52,969 bases of DNA from an uncultured Aquimarina sp. (GTDB taxonomy: Bacteria; Bacteroidota; Bacteroidia; Flavobacteriales; Flavobacteriaceae). The stretch spans positions 1 to 52,969 of the forward strand of contig CANLYR010000029.1 of assembly GCA_947495425.1 (NCBI GenBank), given 5' to 3'. The notes beneath the pieces were generated by a model. That model was not told the DNA's origin, searched no databases, and saw only the letters and a list, made by a program, of their open reading frames with translations. The position numbers and the translations under genes are program-made. Below, piece after piece: positions 24,094 through 33,032 of this stretch (position 1 is the stretch's first letter; every line of letters begins with the position of its first letter).

Positions 24094-27000
24094 ATGAAAA
24101 CAAAATTCTTTTATTTAGTAGTATTCGTGTTTTGCAGCTTCAGTATGTTTGCTCAAACAGGCCCCATGAAGCCTAGCACAATTGATCAAGCTGTTTACAT
24201 GCGAGAGATTCCAGCACTTTCTAAAATGGAAAATATTATCTCTGCAAAATTTCAAGGACATGTAGCTCCAGAAAAACGTAGAGGAACTAATACGTATGTT
24301 CCAGGAAAAGGTTTTCCTCAAAACGGACCTGATCCACTAATTGCAGTTCAGCAAAAGAGTGCTTCCAGAATGGCAACTACTGAGCCAGTCGCTTCTTTTG
24401 ATGCTCACATTGGTACCGTATTAAATGATGCCACCGGTGCTATAGGACCAAACCATTATGTATATGCATTCAATTCAGGTTTTGGTATTTTAGACAGATC
24501 AGGGGCAGTATTGCTGCCAGAAGCATCATTAGCAACACTTTTTCCAGGAGAATCCTTAGGAGATCCTGTAGTAGTGTATGATAATTTTGCTGATCGGTTT
24601 ATTATTATGCAATTTAGTAATACTCCAAATGGATTTTTGATTGCAGTTTGTCAAGGTCCTGATCCGGTTAACGATGGCTGGTTTACGTACAGATTTAACA
24701 CTTCATCTTTTCCTGATTATGAAAAATTATCAATCTGGACTGATGGATATTATGTTACGGCAAACAAAGATCAAAACAACCCAAGTGGGAATGATGTTGT
24801 ATTTGCAGTGGATAGAGACAAGATGCTTGTAGGTGATCCAAGTGCAGGACTTATTGGTTTTCCACTTCCTGCTGCACAAACTAACGGGTTTTATAGCCCA
24901 GGTGGATCAAACGTAACAGGTACAACTTTACCACCGTTGGGTACAGGACATTCAATAATTTATCTTCAGGATGATTCTTGGGGAGGTGTGTCTTTTGACC
25001 ACTTAAAAGTATGGACAACAGATGTAGATTGGACAACACCAAGTAATTCTACAATTTCGAATCCTCAGGAAATTTCAACAGCTCCATTTGATAGTGTATT
25101 TGATGGGGGATCTTTCCAAAACTTAGACGAACCTGGTAATGGCCCAGACATTGATGCCTTACAAGCAACAATGATGTATATGACCCAATATAGACGTTTT
25201 GGTACGCATAACTCTATAGTACTAAATTTTGTAGTAGATTTAGATGGAACAGACAGTTTAGCAGGTATTCGCTGGTATGAATTAAGACAAACTGGGGACG
25301 GAGCTCCCTGGACAATATATCAAGAAGGAACTTATGTGCAGCCAGATGGACTTAGTGCTTTTTGTGGTGCTATAGCGCAGGATGCTCAAGGTAATATCGG
25401 ATTAGGATATACTGTAGTAAGCAGCACCGTATTTACATCATTGAGGTATACAGGAAGATTAGCAAGCGATCCACTAGGAACAATGACAGTAGCAGAACAA
25501 GTTTCTGCAAATGGTGATAGCCAAAATAATAGAGGTGATGGTCGTTATGGAGATTATGGGCAAATGACTATTGATCCGTTAGATGATATGACCTTCTGGC
25601 ATATTGCTGAATATATGAAAGGGCCTGCTCCTAATGTAAGAAGAAGTCACGTTGTTGCTTTCAAAATTGAGCCAGAGATTGTTGATGAAGAAGCACCAAC
25701 TACACCTACCAACTTAGTAGCATCAGGTACAACAGCTAGAGAAACTACCCTAAACTGGACTGCTTCTACAGATAATATAGGTGTAACAGGATATGATGTG
25801 TTCCAAGATGGTACTGTGGTGGCTACCGTAAGCGATACGACAACAATTATAAGTGGATTAGCTCCAATGACTACATATTCGTTCTCTGTAATAGCTAAAG
25901 ATGCTTCAGGAAATGAATCTGCAGCAAGTAATACGGTAAGTATAACAACACTAGAAAGTACAACTGGTCCAGGATGTATAGATGGATTAGTTGCTCCATA
26001 CGCTGAGAGTTTCGAAAGTTCTTTAGGCGACTGGACTCAGGATGCTGGAGACGATCTGGATTGGATAATCAATTCTGGAGGAACTCCATCAAGAACTACT
26101 GGGCCTTCAGGTGCAGATGATGGAGCATCTTATTTATTTGTAGAAGCTTCAGGGAACGGTACTGGATATCCAAATAAGCAAGCTATTCTTAATTCACCTT
26201 GTTTCAACCTTAATGATGCTACTTCTGCTTTCTTCTCATTTAGTTACCATATGTTTGGTGCTGCCAATTTTGGATCACTAAGCGTAGAAGCTAGTAATGA
26301 TGAAGGTACAACTTGGACTAATATTTGGACAAGAGAAGGTAACCAAGGAAATTCTTGGCAGTCGGCCAGCATTGATCTTGCCGCTTATTTAGGTTCTGGA
26401 TTACAATTACGTTTTAATCGAGTAACAGGAAATACCTGGCAAGCTGATGCAGCTATAGATAAAATAGCATTAACTACTACCGGTGGTGGTACTGGTGGAT
26501 CAGACTGCGCAACAGGAGATCTAAGCCTAAGTATTACTTTTGATAATTACCCAGAAGAGACTTCTTGGACAATAACAAACGCTGCTGGATCAGTAGTTGC
26601 TTCAGAAAACTATTCTAGTGCTAATCCTGATGGATCAACGGTTAATGAAACCATTAGCAGTTTGGCTAATGGTACGTATACATTTACAATTTCTGATGCT
26701 TTCGGAGATGGTATTTGCTGTAGATTTGGTAATGGATCTTATACATTGTCAAGTAGTGCAGGAGCTATTGTTTCTGGCGGAGAGTTTACCGATTCAGAAG
26801 CTACTGAATTCTGTATTTCAGGTTCATCTGAATCTGCATCTACAAGATTAAATACATATCCATTGAGTGATCTTAATGCTAAAGATGATGGCTTATATAC
26901 GTTATCTCCAAACCCAACTCAAGATATTTTAAATATCACAGTAGGTAAAAAGGCAATACAAAGTGTAGAGATTTTCTCTATGTATGGTCAAAAAGTATAT

Positions 27001-27108
27001 CAGGGAACTGATAGCAGTGTAGATGTAAGCAGTTTCCCTTCAGGAACATATTTCGTTAGAATTAAAGGCGATGATGCTTTTTTAACAAGAGCTTTTGTTA
27101 AAAATTAA
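24094..27108 (+). CDS. Large secreted multidomain protein with T9SS type A sorting domain
   Basis: This 1004-residue protein has a signal peptide (1-20). Residues about 80-525 form a beta-rich region, propeller-like by eye, with repeated D/N-G turns but no family I can name. Residues about 537-625 are a fibronectin type III domain (PTTPTNLVASGTTARETTLNW, ending SNTVSITTL). About 632-795 resembles a MAM/jelly-roll domain (YAESFESSLGDWTQ). About 800-905 is a small domain with DAFGDGICCRFGNGSYTL. The last ~70 residues are a Por secretion tail: LSPNPTQDILNI, VEIFSMYGQKVY, SSFPSGTYFVRIK. It should be exported by the Sec and type IX systems and attached or released at the surface. Confidence 0.85.
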   Translation: MKTKFFYLVVFVFCSFSMFAQTGPMKPSTIDQAVYMREIPALSKMENIISAKFQGHVAPEKRRGTNTYVPGKGFPQNGPDPLIAVQQKSASRMATTEPVASFDAHIGTVLNDATGAIGPNHYVYAFNSGFGILDRSGAVLLPEASLATLFPGESLGDPVVVYDNFADRFIIMQFSNTPNGFLIAVCQGPDPVNDGWFTYRFNTSSFPDYEKLSIWTDGYYVTANKDQNNPSGNDVVFAVDRDKMLVGDPSAGLIGFPLPAAQTNGFYSPGGSNVTGTTLPPLGTGHSIIYLQDDSWGGVSFDHLKVWTTDVDWTTPSNSTISNPQEISTAPFDSVFDGGSFQNLDEPGNGPDIDALQATMMYMTQYRRFGTHNSIVLNFVVDLDGTDSLAGIRWYELRQTGDGAPWTIYQEGTYVQPDGLSAFCGAIAQDAQGNIGLGYTVVSSTVFTSLRYTGRLASDPLGTMTVAEQVSANGDSQNNRGDGRYGDYGQMTIDPLDDMTFWHIAEYMKGPAPNVRRSHVVAFKIEPEIVDEEAPTTPTNLVASGTTARETTLNWTASTDNIGVTGYDVFQDGTVVATVSDTTTIISGLAPMTTYSFSVIAKDASGNESAASNTVSITTLESTTGPGCIDGLVAPYAESFESSLGDWTQDAGDDLDWIINSGGTPSRTTGPSGADDGASYLFVEASGNGTGYPNKQAILNSPCFNLNDATSAFFSFSYHMFGAANFGSLSVEASNDEGTTWTNIWTREGNQGNSWQSASIDLAAYLGSGLQLRFNRVTGNTWQADAAIDKIALTTTGGGTGGSDCATGDLSLSITFDNYPEETSWTITNAAGSVVASENYSSANPDGSTVNETISSLANGTYTFTISDAFGDGICCRFGNGSYTLSSSAGAIVSGGEFTDSEATEFCISGSSESASTRLNTYPLSDLNAKDDGLYTLSPNPTQDILNITVGKKAIQSVEIFSMYGQKVYQGTDSSVDVSSFPSGTYFVRIKGDDAFLTRAFVKN

Positions 27109-27146
27109 ACACATTAAATTTCTAAAAGTTTAACATACTATATACT

Positions 27147-27182
27147 AAAACCCGGTAGATTTTGAAGTCTACCGGGTTTTTA
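27147..27182 (+). terminator. Terminator after the T9SS cargo gene
   Basis: AAAACCCGGTAGA (27147-27159) and TCTACCGGGTTTT (27168-27180) form a perfect 13-bp stem with an 8-nt loop, followed by TT. Confidence 0.9.
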
Positions 27183-27220
27183 ATTTTATGAAATTCAGAA
27201 ATGTGTTTCGGGAATTATAG

Positions 27221-27228
27221 TATTTTTG
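27221..27228 (+). promoter_or_regulatory. -7 box of dnaG
   Basis: TATTTTTG, an exact TAnnTTTG match, 28 nt before the dnaG ATG. Confidence 0.5.
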
Positions 27229-27256
27229 CTTCAGAAAATTTGCTAAATACTATTAA

Positions 27257-29239
27257 ATGATTAATAAATCTACCATAGACGCTGTATTTGACGCTGCTCG
27301 CTTAGAAGAGGTCATAGGAGATTTTGTTCAGTTAAAAAAAGCAGGGAGTAATTTCAAAGGATTAAGTCCATTTAGCGATGAGAGAACACCTTCTTTTATG
27401 GTGTCTCCGGTAAAACAAATATGGAAAGATTTTTCTAGTGGTAAAGGAGGGAATGTAATTGCTTTTTTGATGGAGCATGAGCATTTTACATACCCTGAAG
27501 CAATAAAGTACTTAGCAAAAAAGTACAATATAGAGGTTGAAGAAACCGAGCAAACAGACGAACAAAAGCAACAGGCAGACGAGCGAGAAAGTATGTATCT
27601 AGTTAGTGAGTTTGCGAATACTTTTTTTCAGAATTCACTACACAAAACAGAGCAAGGAAAAGCAATTGGATTAACTTATTTTAAAGAGCGAGGGTTTACC
27701 GAAGAAACGATAAAGAAGTTTGATTTGGGGTATTCTCCCGATACTTGGGATGCATTTACATCTGAAGCTATTAAAAAAGGATATCAGTTAGAGTATCTCG
27801 AAAAAACAGGCCTTACCATTGTTAAAGAACCTGCCGGCCGGTCAGGCGGGGAGAAACAGTTTGATAGATTTAAGGGCAGAGTGATGTTTCCTATTCAATC
27901 TATGTCTGGTAGGGTGCTTGGTTTTGGTGGCAGGATATTAACTAATGAAAAAAAAGCAGCCAAATACCTTAATTCACCAGAGAGTGATATTTATCATAAG
28001 AGTAAGGTGCTTTATGGGATTTATCACGCCAAACAATCTATTGCAAAAGAAGATAATTGTTATCTGGTAGAAGGGTATACAGATGTTATTCAGTTTAATC
28101 AAACAGGAGTAACTAATGTTGTATCTTCATCAGGAACAGCATTAACTTCAGACCAAATTCGGCTGATTAGTAGGCTAACTAAGAATATAACGGTATTATT
28201 TGATAGCGATGCAGCTGGAATGAGGGCTTCTATACGGGGAATAGATCTCATTCTTGAGCAGGGTATGAATGTAAAAGTATGTAGTTTTCCTGATGGTGAA
28301 GACCCAGACAGTTTTGCCAAACAAAATACGGCAGAAGAATTAACTGCATATCTCGATGAGAATGTTCAGGATTTTATCAGCTTTAAAGCATCATTGCTGC
28401 AGCAAGAATCTAAGAACGACCCTATCAAGAAAGCAGAATTGGTTAGAGATATGGTAACTAGTATCTCTAAGATTCCCGATGTCATAAAAAGAGAAATTTA
28501 TGTTCAGGAATGTTCTCGTATCATGGATATTTCTGAAGATGTTTTATTCGACACACTGGCACAAATTCGCAATACAGATATAAAGGATCAACGCAAACAA
28601 CAAAAGCAAAGAGATAAACCTCTAGAAGTTGTAAAGTCTGAAACAGCCAAATCTCCAAAAGTTAATCGACAACATGAATTAGAGCGTAAGATTATAGAAA
28701 TACTACTGCTATATGGGAAGCGAGAAGAAGAATTTGAAGATTTAGTTTTAAAAGAAAATGAAGACGGAGAGCTTGTTATGGAACCCGAAGTACATACTAC
28801 TAAAGTTTTTGAAAAAGTATATTTGGATCTTCAGGACGATGAAATAGAATTTACTAATGATAATTTTAAAGCCGTATATGCTATTTTGATTGAAAAATTA
28901 CATCAAGAGGAGGATTTTAAAATTGAAAACTTTATTAACCACACTGCTCCAGAAATTGCTTCTGAGATTACTGCTATCATGATGAATGAAGAACGACATG
29001 CATTGCACCGTTGGCACGATATGGAGATTCATGTGAAGCGAAAAGACTATACTGTGCCTCAGTATGTAAGTGATACGATTCTAAACCTAAGAAGGTTCTT
29101 AATTAATCAAAAAGTAGAAGAACTCTCGCAAGAAGTGAAAATTCGAGGTATGGATGATAATCAGGGAACTATTCAGGATATCATGGATTATCAATTTCTT
29201 AAGAAAATATTATCCGAAAAACTTAATCGAGTAATTTAA
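27257..29239 (+). CDS. dnaG: DNA primase, zinc-ligand-free form
   Basis: This 660-residue primase synthesises RNA primers at the replication fork. The N-terminal region aligns with the CHC2 zinc ribbon (NFKGLSPFSDERTPSFMVSP, then KDFSSGKGGN), but the four expected ligands Cys-His-Cys-Cys are Ser37, Ser40, Asp58 and Ser61. The core (about 130-430) is intact: YLVEGYTDV with the TOPRIM Glu, VVSSSGTALT, and LFDSDAAG with the metal-binding Asp pair. The C-terminal ~200 residues are helical and probably bind the DnaB helicase. I recall the same substitution in other flavobacterial primases, so it is probably a lineage trait rather than a defect. Confidence 0.93.
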   Translation: MINKSTIDAVFDAARLEEVIGDFVQLKKAGSNFKGLSPFSDERTPSFMVSPVKQIWKDFSSGKGGNVIAFLMEHEHFTYPEAIKYLAKKYNIEVEETEQTDEQKQQADERESMYLVSEFANTFFQNSLHKTEQGKAIGLTYFKERGFTEETIKKFDLGYSPDTWDAFTSEAIKKGYQLEYLEKTGLTIVKEPAGRSGGEKQFDRFKGRVMFPIQSMSGRVLGFGGRILTNEKKAAKYLNSPESDIYHKSKVLYGIYHAKQSIAKEDNCYLVEGYTDVIQFNQTGVTNVVSSSGTALTSDQIRLISRLTKNITVLFDSDAAGMRASIRGIDLILEQGMNVKVCSFPDGEDPDSFAKQNTAEELTAYLDENVQDFISFKASLLQQESKNDPIKKAELVRDMVTSISKIPDVIKREIYVQECSRIMDISEDVLFDTLAQIRNTDIKDQRKQQKQRDKPLEVVKSETAKSPKVNRQHELERKIIEILLLYGKREEEFEDLVLKENEDGELVMEPEVHTTKVFEKVYLDLQDDEIEFTNDNFKAVYAILIEKLHQEEDFKIENFINHTAPEIASEITAIMMNEERHALHRWHDMEIHVKRKDYTVPQYVSDTILNLRRFLINQKVEELSQEVKIRGMDDNQGTIQDIMDYQFLKKILSEKLNRVI

Positions 29240-29240
29240 T

Positions 29241-29294
29241 AATCACAATCCATTACTAATAACGAATATTAACTATAAATAGTGGATTGTGATT
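29241..29294. terminator. Stem-loop between convergent dnaG and the response regulator
   Basis: AATCACAATCCA (29241-29252) pairs perfectly with TGGATTGTGATT (29283-29294) over a 30-nt loop. There is no T run on either side. It could be a bidirectional terminator or an mRNA 3'-end stabiliser. Confidence 0.5.
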
Positions 29295-29303
29295 ACTTCT
29301 GAT

Positions 29304-29936
29304 TTAGTTAATATGTAATAATCTAGATTGATGTATAAGATCTGCAAGATTATCTACTTTTAATTTTTTAAGTAGTCTGGTTTTATAGGTGCTCACTGTT
29401 TTTTCATTAATAGATAGTGTAGTCGCTATATCTTTATTACGTTTACCAGAAGATAAAAGATTGAGAACTTCTATTTCTCTGGATGATAGTTTCTTATATT
29501 TTACAACCATATTATTCTCGTTAGCATTTCCGTTGGCGAGCTGTTGTGTAAGATTATCATTAAGATAGATCCCTCCTCTTGCAACACGCTCAATTGCCTT
29601 TTTTAATATTTTTGTAGAAACTGTTTTTGATAAATAAGCAGATGCACCAGCTTTTATGGCGCTCAGTGCATACATTTCTTCAGGATGAGAACTGAAAATA
29701 ATGACTTTTATTCCAGAAAATTCTTTTTTAATTGTTCTTAGGGCCATAATCCCATTAATTTGGGGTAGGTCTAGCTCCATGATAAGTACATCAGGAGTGT
29801 CGGCTTTCAACACATCATACATTTCGTTACCGTTACTTACTTTCCCAACAATCTCATAATCTTCTGAGTTGCGAAATAAAGAAACGATCCCTTTCCTTGT
29901 GATTGGATGATGATCTGCAATGAGTACGGTTGTCAT
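29304..29936 (-). CDS. LuxR-type response regulator with Glu at the phospho-acceptor position
   Basis: This 210-residue protein has a receiver-like domain (1-120) and a LuxR/FixJ helix-turn-helix (about 145-205: KLSSREIEVLNLLSSGKRNKDIATTLSINEKTVSTYK). In NarL/FixJ regulators the phosphorylated Asp sits in a D-V-x-L-M-D-x-x-M-P block. Here the block is DVLIMELDLP, placing Glu54 at that position. The acidic pair near the N-terminus is also changed, from DD to Asp8-His9. The conserved Lys (YLSK) is kept. The protein may therefore be independent of phosphorylation or permanently active. No histidine kinase gene is adjacent. Confidence 0.88.
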   Translation of the reverse strand: MTTVLIADHHPITRKGIVSLFRNSEDYEIVGKVSNGNEMYDVLKADTPDVLIMELDLPQINGIMALRTIKKEFSGIKVIIFSSHPEEMYALSAIKAGASAYLSKTVSTKILKKAIERVARGGIYLNDNLTQQLANGNANENNMVVKYKKLSSREIEVLNLLSSGKRNKDIATTLSINEKTVSTYKTRLLKKLKVDNLADLIHQSRLLHIN

Positions 29937-30073
29937 TCTTGTTTACGATTGTTAATTTTAATTTATTAGTTTTAACATCTTTAGGCCAGGGGTAATTTTT
30001 AATCTTTTGAGCAAAATTACTAAGAACTAGTCCTTGTAAACTTTTTTTTATGCATTTATCGATAAGATGTTGA

Positions 30074-30862
30074 TTATAATAGACTAACGGGTATTTTGCA
30101 GACCGGTATGGGATTCATTTTGTGCTGATTTACGGTATTTAGTCGGATAAAAATTTTAAATACTTCGCGATTCCTGCCTTCAAAATCATCAGGGTTTTTT
30201 CCTTCATCTTTCATTTTCATAGCCCACTCTAATTCATCATAACTAGCTCCAATTTGATCTTCGTCGCTTCGACTATCTCCAAACAATCCATCTGTAGGAG
30301 CTGCAATTTGAATAGATTCTGGCACTGCTAGAGCTTTTCCTAAGTCGTATACTTCACTTTTTAATAAATCTGCTATTGGGCTTAGGTCTACACCTCCATC
30401 TCCGTACTTGGTATAAAATCCTACCCCAAAATCTTCTACTTTATTTCCCGTGCCTGCAACCAGAAGTTTATGTAAACCAGCAAAGTAGTATAAAGTTGAC
30501 ATTCGTAAACGAGCTCTGGTATTAGCCAGAGATAAATCTAGTTGAGCACTAGGTTTAGTTTCGGGTAAGGCAGATTTTAACGCTTCAAAAACTGGAGTAA
30601 GATCTACTCTGGTATCAGAAACACTAGGAAATCGCTGTTTTAATTGCGTAATATGCTCTTTTGCTCTGGTAACTTGACTTAATGCTTGGTGGATAGGCAT
30701 TTCTACGCACAACGTATGTAAGCCTGTTTTGGCACATAGCGAAGAAGTAACAGCACTATCAATCCCTCCGCTAACTCCTACTACAAAACCTTCAATATTA
30801 GATTTGGTAGCATAATCTTTTAGCCAATTCACGATGTGATCAATAACTTTTTCTGTTTGCAT
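30074..30862 (-). CDS. nadE: NAD+ synthase, ammonia-dependent
   Basis: This 262-residue NadE amidates nicotinic acid adenine dinucleotide to NAD+. The PP-loop is GVSGGIDSAV near residue 28. GTGNKVEDFGVGFYTKYGDGGVD is the family's adenylate/Mg site, and SEVYDLGKALAVPESI follows. There is no glutaminase domain, so it uses free ammonia. It lies directly upstream of, and divergent from, gldB-gldC; a nadE-gldBC neighbourhood is known in gliding flavobacteria. Confidence 0.95.
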   Translation of the reverse strand: MQTEKVIDHIVNWLKDYATKSNIEGFVVGVSGGIDSAVTSSLCAKTGLHTLCVEMPIHQALSQVTRAKEHITQLKQRFPSVSDTRVDLTPVFEALKSALPETKPSAQLDLSLANTRARLRMSTLYYFAGLHKLLVAGTGNKVEDFGVGFYTKYGDGGVDLSPIADLLKSEVYDLGKALAVPESIQIAAPTDGLFGDSRSDEDQIGASYDELEWAMKMKDEGKNPDDFEGRNREVFKIFIRLNTVNQHKMNPIPVCKIPVSLL

Positions 30863-30926
30863 AATGTGTTACTTTTTAATGTATAGGATCTAACTTATAT
30901 GTAGCAATTCGTAAATTTTGATATAT

Positions 30927-30934
30927 TACCTTTG
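30927..30934 (+). promoter_or_regulatory. -7 box of gldB
   Basis: TACCTTTG, an exact TAnnTTTG match, in the nadE/gldB divergent spacer. The nearest ATG is at 30959 and the preferred gldB start at 31010. Confidence 0.5.
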
Positions 30935-31009
30935 CGATTATAAAATTAATAAAAAAAGATGGCGTTCTGGAGTAATATAAGTGATTTAAAAAGATATTGT
31001 AATTTGAGT

Positions 31010-31978
31010 ATGTATACTATTAAATTGATAGGATTTTGCCTCTTTTTTTGCTTGATATTTTCTTGTGGTAGGGAAAGTAAGGTGGAAAAGGATATAGCCA
31101 AAGTTCCGGTAACATTCAATATTGAGCGTTTTGATCAACAATTTGCAAAATTAACTCCAGAAAGGTTACCCGACTTAAAGAAAGAGTACCCCTTCTTATT
31201 TTCAGAACAATATGCAGATAGTATATGGTTACATAAAAGTAAGGATACGATCCAGTTAGAAATAAATACAGAAGTAGAGAAAGCTTTTTCTGATCTTTCT
31301 GAGGAAAAAGAACAACTCCACTCCCTTTTTCAACACGTTACCTATTATTTCCCAGAGATTAAAGTGCCAAGAGTGATTACGATTACTTCAGATGTGCAAT
31401 ATCGTAATAAAGTAGTACTTGGTAAAGGTTTGTTGATTATTGCATTAGATACTTATCTTGGTGAGGATCACCACTTTTATGAAGGTATTCAAAAATATGT
31501 GAAGAAAAATTTTAAAAGAGATCAAATAGTGCCAGATGTTGCTGCGATGTATGCCAAAAATATTGTGGGGCCGATTAGAGAAAGGACATTTTTAGGCAAT
31601 CTCGTATCCTTTGGAAAAGAACTATATCTAAAGGATTTATTTTTACCTAGTTTTAGTAATGCTCAGAAAATGGGGTATTCTGAAGAGCAGTATACCTGGC
31701 TAGAAGCAAATGAAGAAGAAATCTGGAGGTATTTTATAGACAAGCAGTTGCTGTATAGTACAGATAGTGATCTAATGCCTAGATTTTTATATCCAGCTCC
31801 TTTTTCAAAATTCTATCTCGAAGAAATTGATAAAGAAGCTCCCGATAGAGTTGGTCAATTTATAGGATGGAACATTGTTGCTTCGTATATGAAAAATAAC
31901 AATGTATCTTTGCGGCAATTATTATTGGCAGATGCCGAAACAATTTTCAATACTTCAAAATATAAACCAAAGCGATAA
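31010..31978 (+). CDS. gldB: Gliding motility lipoprotein GldB
   Basis: From the ATG at 31010 the protein has 322 residues, starting MYTIKLIGFCLFFCLIFSC with a lipobox (LIFSC, acylated Cys about residue 19). An ATG at 30959 would place 17 polar residues before the signal; it remains possible because it lies downstream of the -7 box. The mature protein starts with the GldB-like PVTFNIERFDQQF and later has ITSDVQYRNKVVLGKGLLIIALDTYLGEDH. In Flavobacterium johnsoniae GldB is needed for gliding and T9SS function. Its neighbour gldC confirms the call. Confidence 0.9.
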   Translation: MYTIKLIGFCLFFCLIFSCGRESKVEKDIAKVPVTFNIERFDQQFAKLTPERLPDLKKEYPFLFSEQYADSIWLHKSKDTIQLEINTEVEKAFSDLSEEKEQLHSLFQHVTYYFPEIKVPRVITITSDVQYRNKVVLGKGLLIIALDTYLGEDHHFYEGIQKYVKKNFKRDQIVPDVAAMYAKNIVGPIRERTFLGNLVSFGKELYLKDLFLPSFSNAQKMGYSEEQYTWLEANEEEIWRYFIDKQLLYSTDSDLMPRFLYPAPFSKFYLEEIDKEAPDRVGQFIGWNIVASYMKNNNVSLRQLLLADAETIFNTSKYKPKR

Positions 31979-32316
31979 TGGCAAGCAAGCATACATCAGA
32001 AATTAAAATTGATATAGAACTAGATGAAAACCGTATTCCTGAACAATTAAGATGGACAGCAAAGGATGGTGGGGTAGAAAATGAAGAGACCAAAGCGATG
32101 CTCTTGTCTGTTTGGGATAGTAAAAATAAAGAAAGTCTTCGTATTGATTTATGGACAAAAGATATGCCTGTAGATGAAATGAAAATATTTTTTCATCAAA
32201 CATTGGTTGCTATGAGTGATACTTTTCATCGCGCAACTCAAGACGATAAAATGGTGGCCACTATGAAAGATTTTTGTGATTATTTTGCAGAAAAATTAGA
32301 ACTGGAACAAAAATAA
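31978..32316 (+). CDS. gldC: Gliding motility protein GldC
   Basis: This 112-residue soluble protein starts SKHTSEIKIDIELDENRIPE, then WTAKDGG and ALLLSVWD-like segments, matching GldC. GldC supports gliding in F. johnsoniae, though its biochemical role is unknown. There is no signal peptide. Its ATG shares one base with the gldB stop (TAATG), so the two are translationally coupled. Confidence 0.92.
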   Translation: MASKHTSEIKIDIELDENRIPEQLRWTAKDGGVENEETKAMLLSVWDSKNKESLRIDLWTKDMPVDEMKIFFHQTLVAMSDTFHRATQDDKMVATMKDFCDYFAEKLELEQK

Positions 32317-32342
32317 AAATATGCAGTAGTTTTTTAAATGAG

Positions 32343-32370
32343 AGTGTTAGTTGAGCTAACACTTTTTTTC
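32343..32370 (+). terminator. Terminator of gldBC
   Basis: AGTGTTAG (32343-32350), loop TTGAG, CTAACACT (32356-32363), then seven T's. It lies between the convergent gldC and engB genes. Confidence 0.88.
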
Positions 32371-32415
32371 ATGAGTTAATTTTGTAGACAAAAGCATTAC
32401 TCAAGATGAGTTCGA

Positions 32416-33021
32416 TTAAGAATTTTGTAACTGGGCATTAATTTCGCTGATATACTTAAGAACATCATCTTTGCCAGCACCAGAAGAAGATGAGGTAATA
32501 AAATAGTTAGGCATTTCTTCCCAATAGTTGAGCATTTCTTTAATATAGCTGTTGATTTGTATTGGGAGTTTTGTCTTAGAAAGCTTATCTGCTTTAGTGA
32601 AAATAATAGAGAAGGGTATCTGATGCTCACCGAGCCATTGCATGAATTCCAGATCTATTTTTTGTGGATCATGTCTGCAATCTACTAATACAAAAGCACT
32701 AACTAATTGTGTGCGTTTTGAAAAGTATGTTGTAATGAATTTTTGAAATACTTTTTTCGCAGATTTAGATACTCGTGCATATCCATAACCAGGAAGGTCC
32801 ACCAAAAACCAATTTTTATTGATAATGAAGTGATTAATCAACTGAGTTTTTCCAGGTCTTCCAGATATTTTAGCAAGACTTTTGCGATCTGTTAGCATAT
32901 TAATCAGTGAGGATTTACCTACATTAGATCTACCTATGAATGCATATTCGGGTAATCTATCTTTAGGACATTTTGTAACATCGCTGTTGCTTATTACAAA
33001 TTCAGCACTGCTAATCTTCAT
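32416..33021 (-). CDS. Ribosome biogenesis GTP-binding protein YsxC/EngB
   Basis: This 201-residue small GTPase, active in 50S subunit assembly, has G1 GRSNVGKSSLIN, G3 DLPGYGYA and G4 FTKADK. An in-frame ATG at 33057 would add 12 residues and extend into the downstream end of the hydrolase gene; the ATG at 33021 (MKISSAEFVISNSD) matches family starts. It follows the alpha/beta hydrolase gene by 11 bp on the same strand, so the two form an operon. Confidence 0.94.
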   Translation of the reverse strand: MKISSAEFVISNSDVTKCPKDRLPEYAFIGRSNVGKSSLINMLTDRKSLAKISGRPGKTQLINHFIINKNWFLVDLPGYGYARVSKSAKKVFQKFITTYFSKRTQLVSAFVLVDCRHDPQKIDLEFMQWLGEHQIPFSIIFTKADKLSKTKLPIQINSYIKEMLNYWEEMPNYFITSSSSGAGKDDVLKYISEINAQLQNS

Positions 33022-33032
33022 GTGTATTGTGA

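Noticed and set aside
30959..31009. Earlier GldB start at 30959
   Set aside because: It would put 17 polar residues before a normal lipoprotein signal peptide. It is kept as an alternative in the gldB entry.
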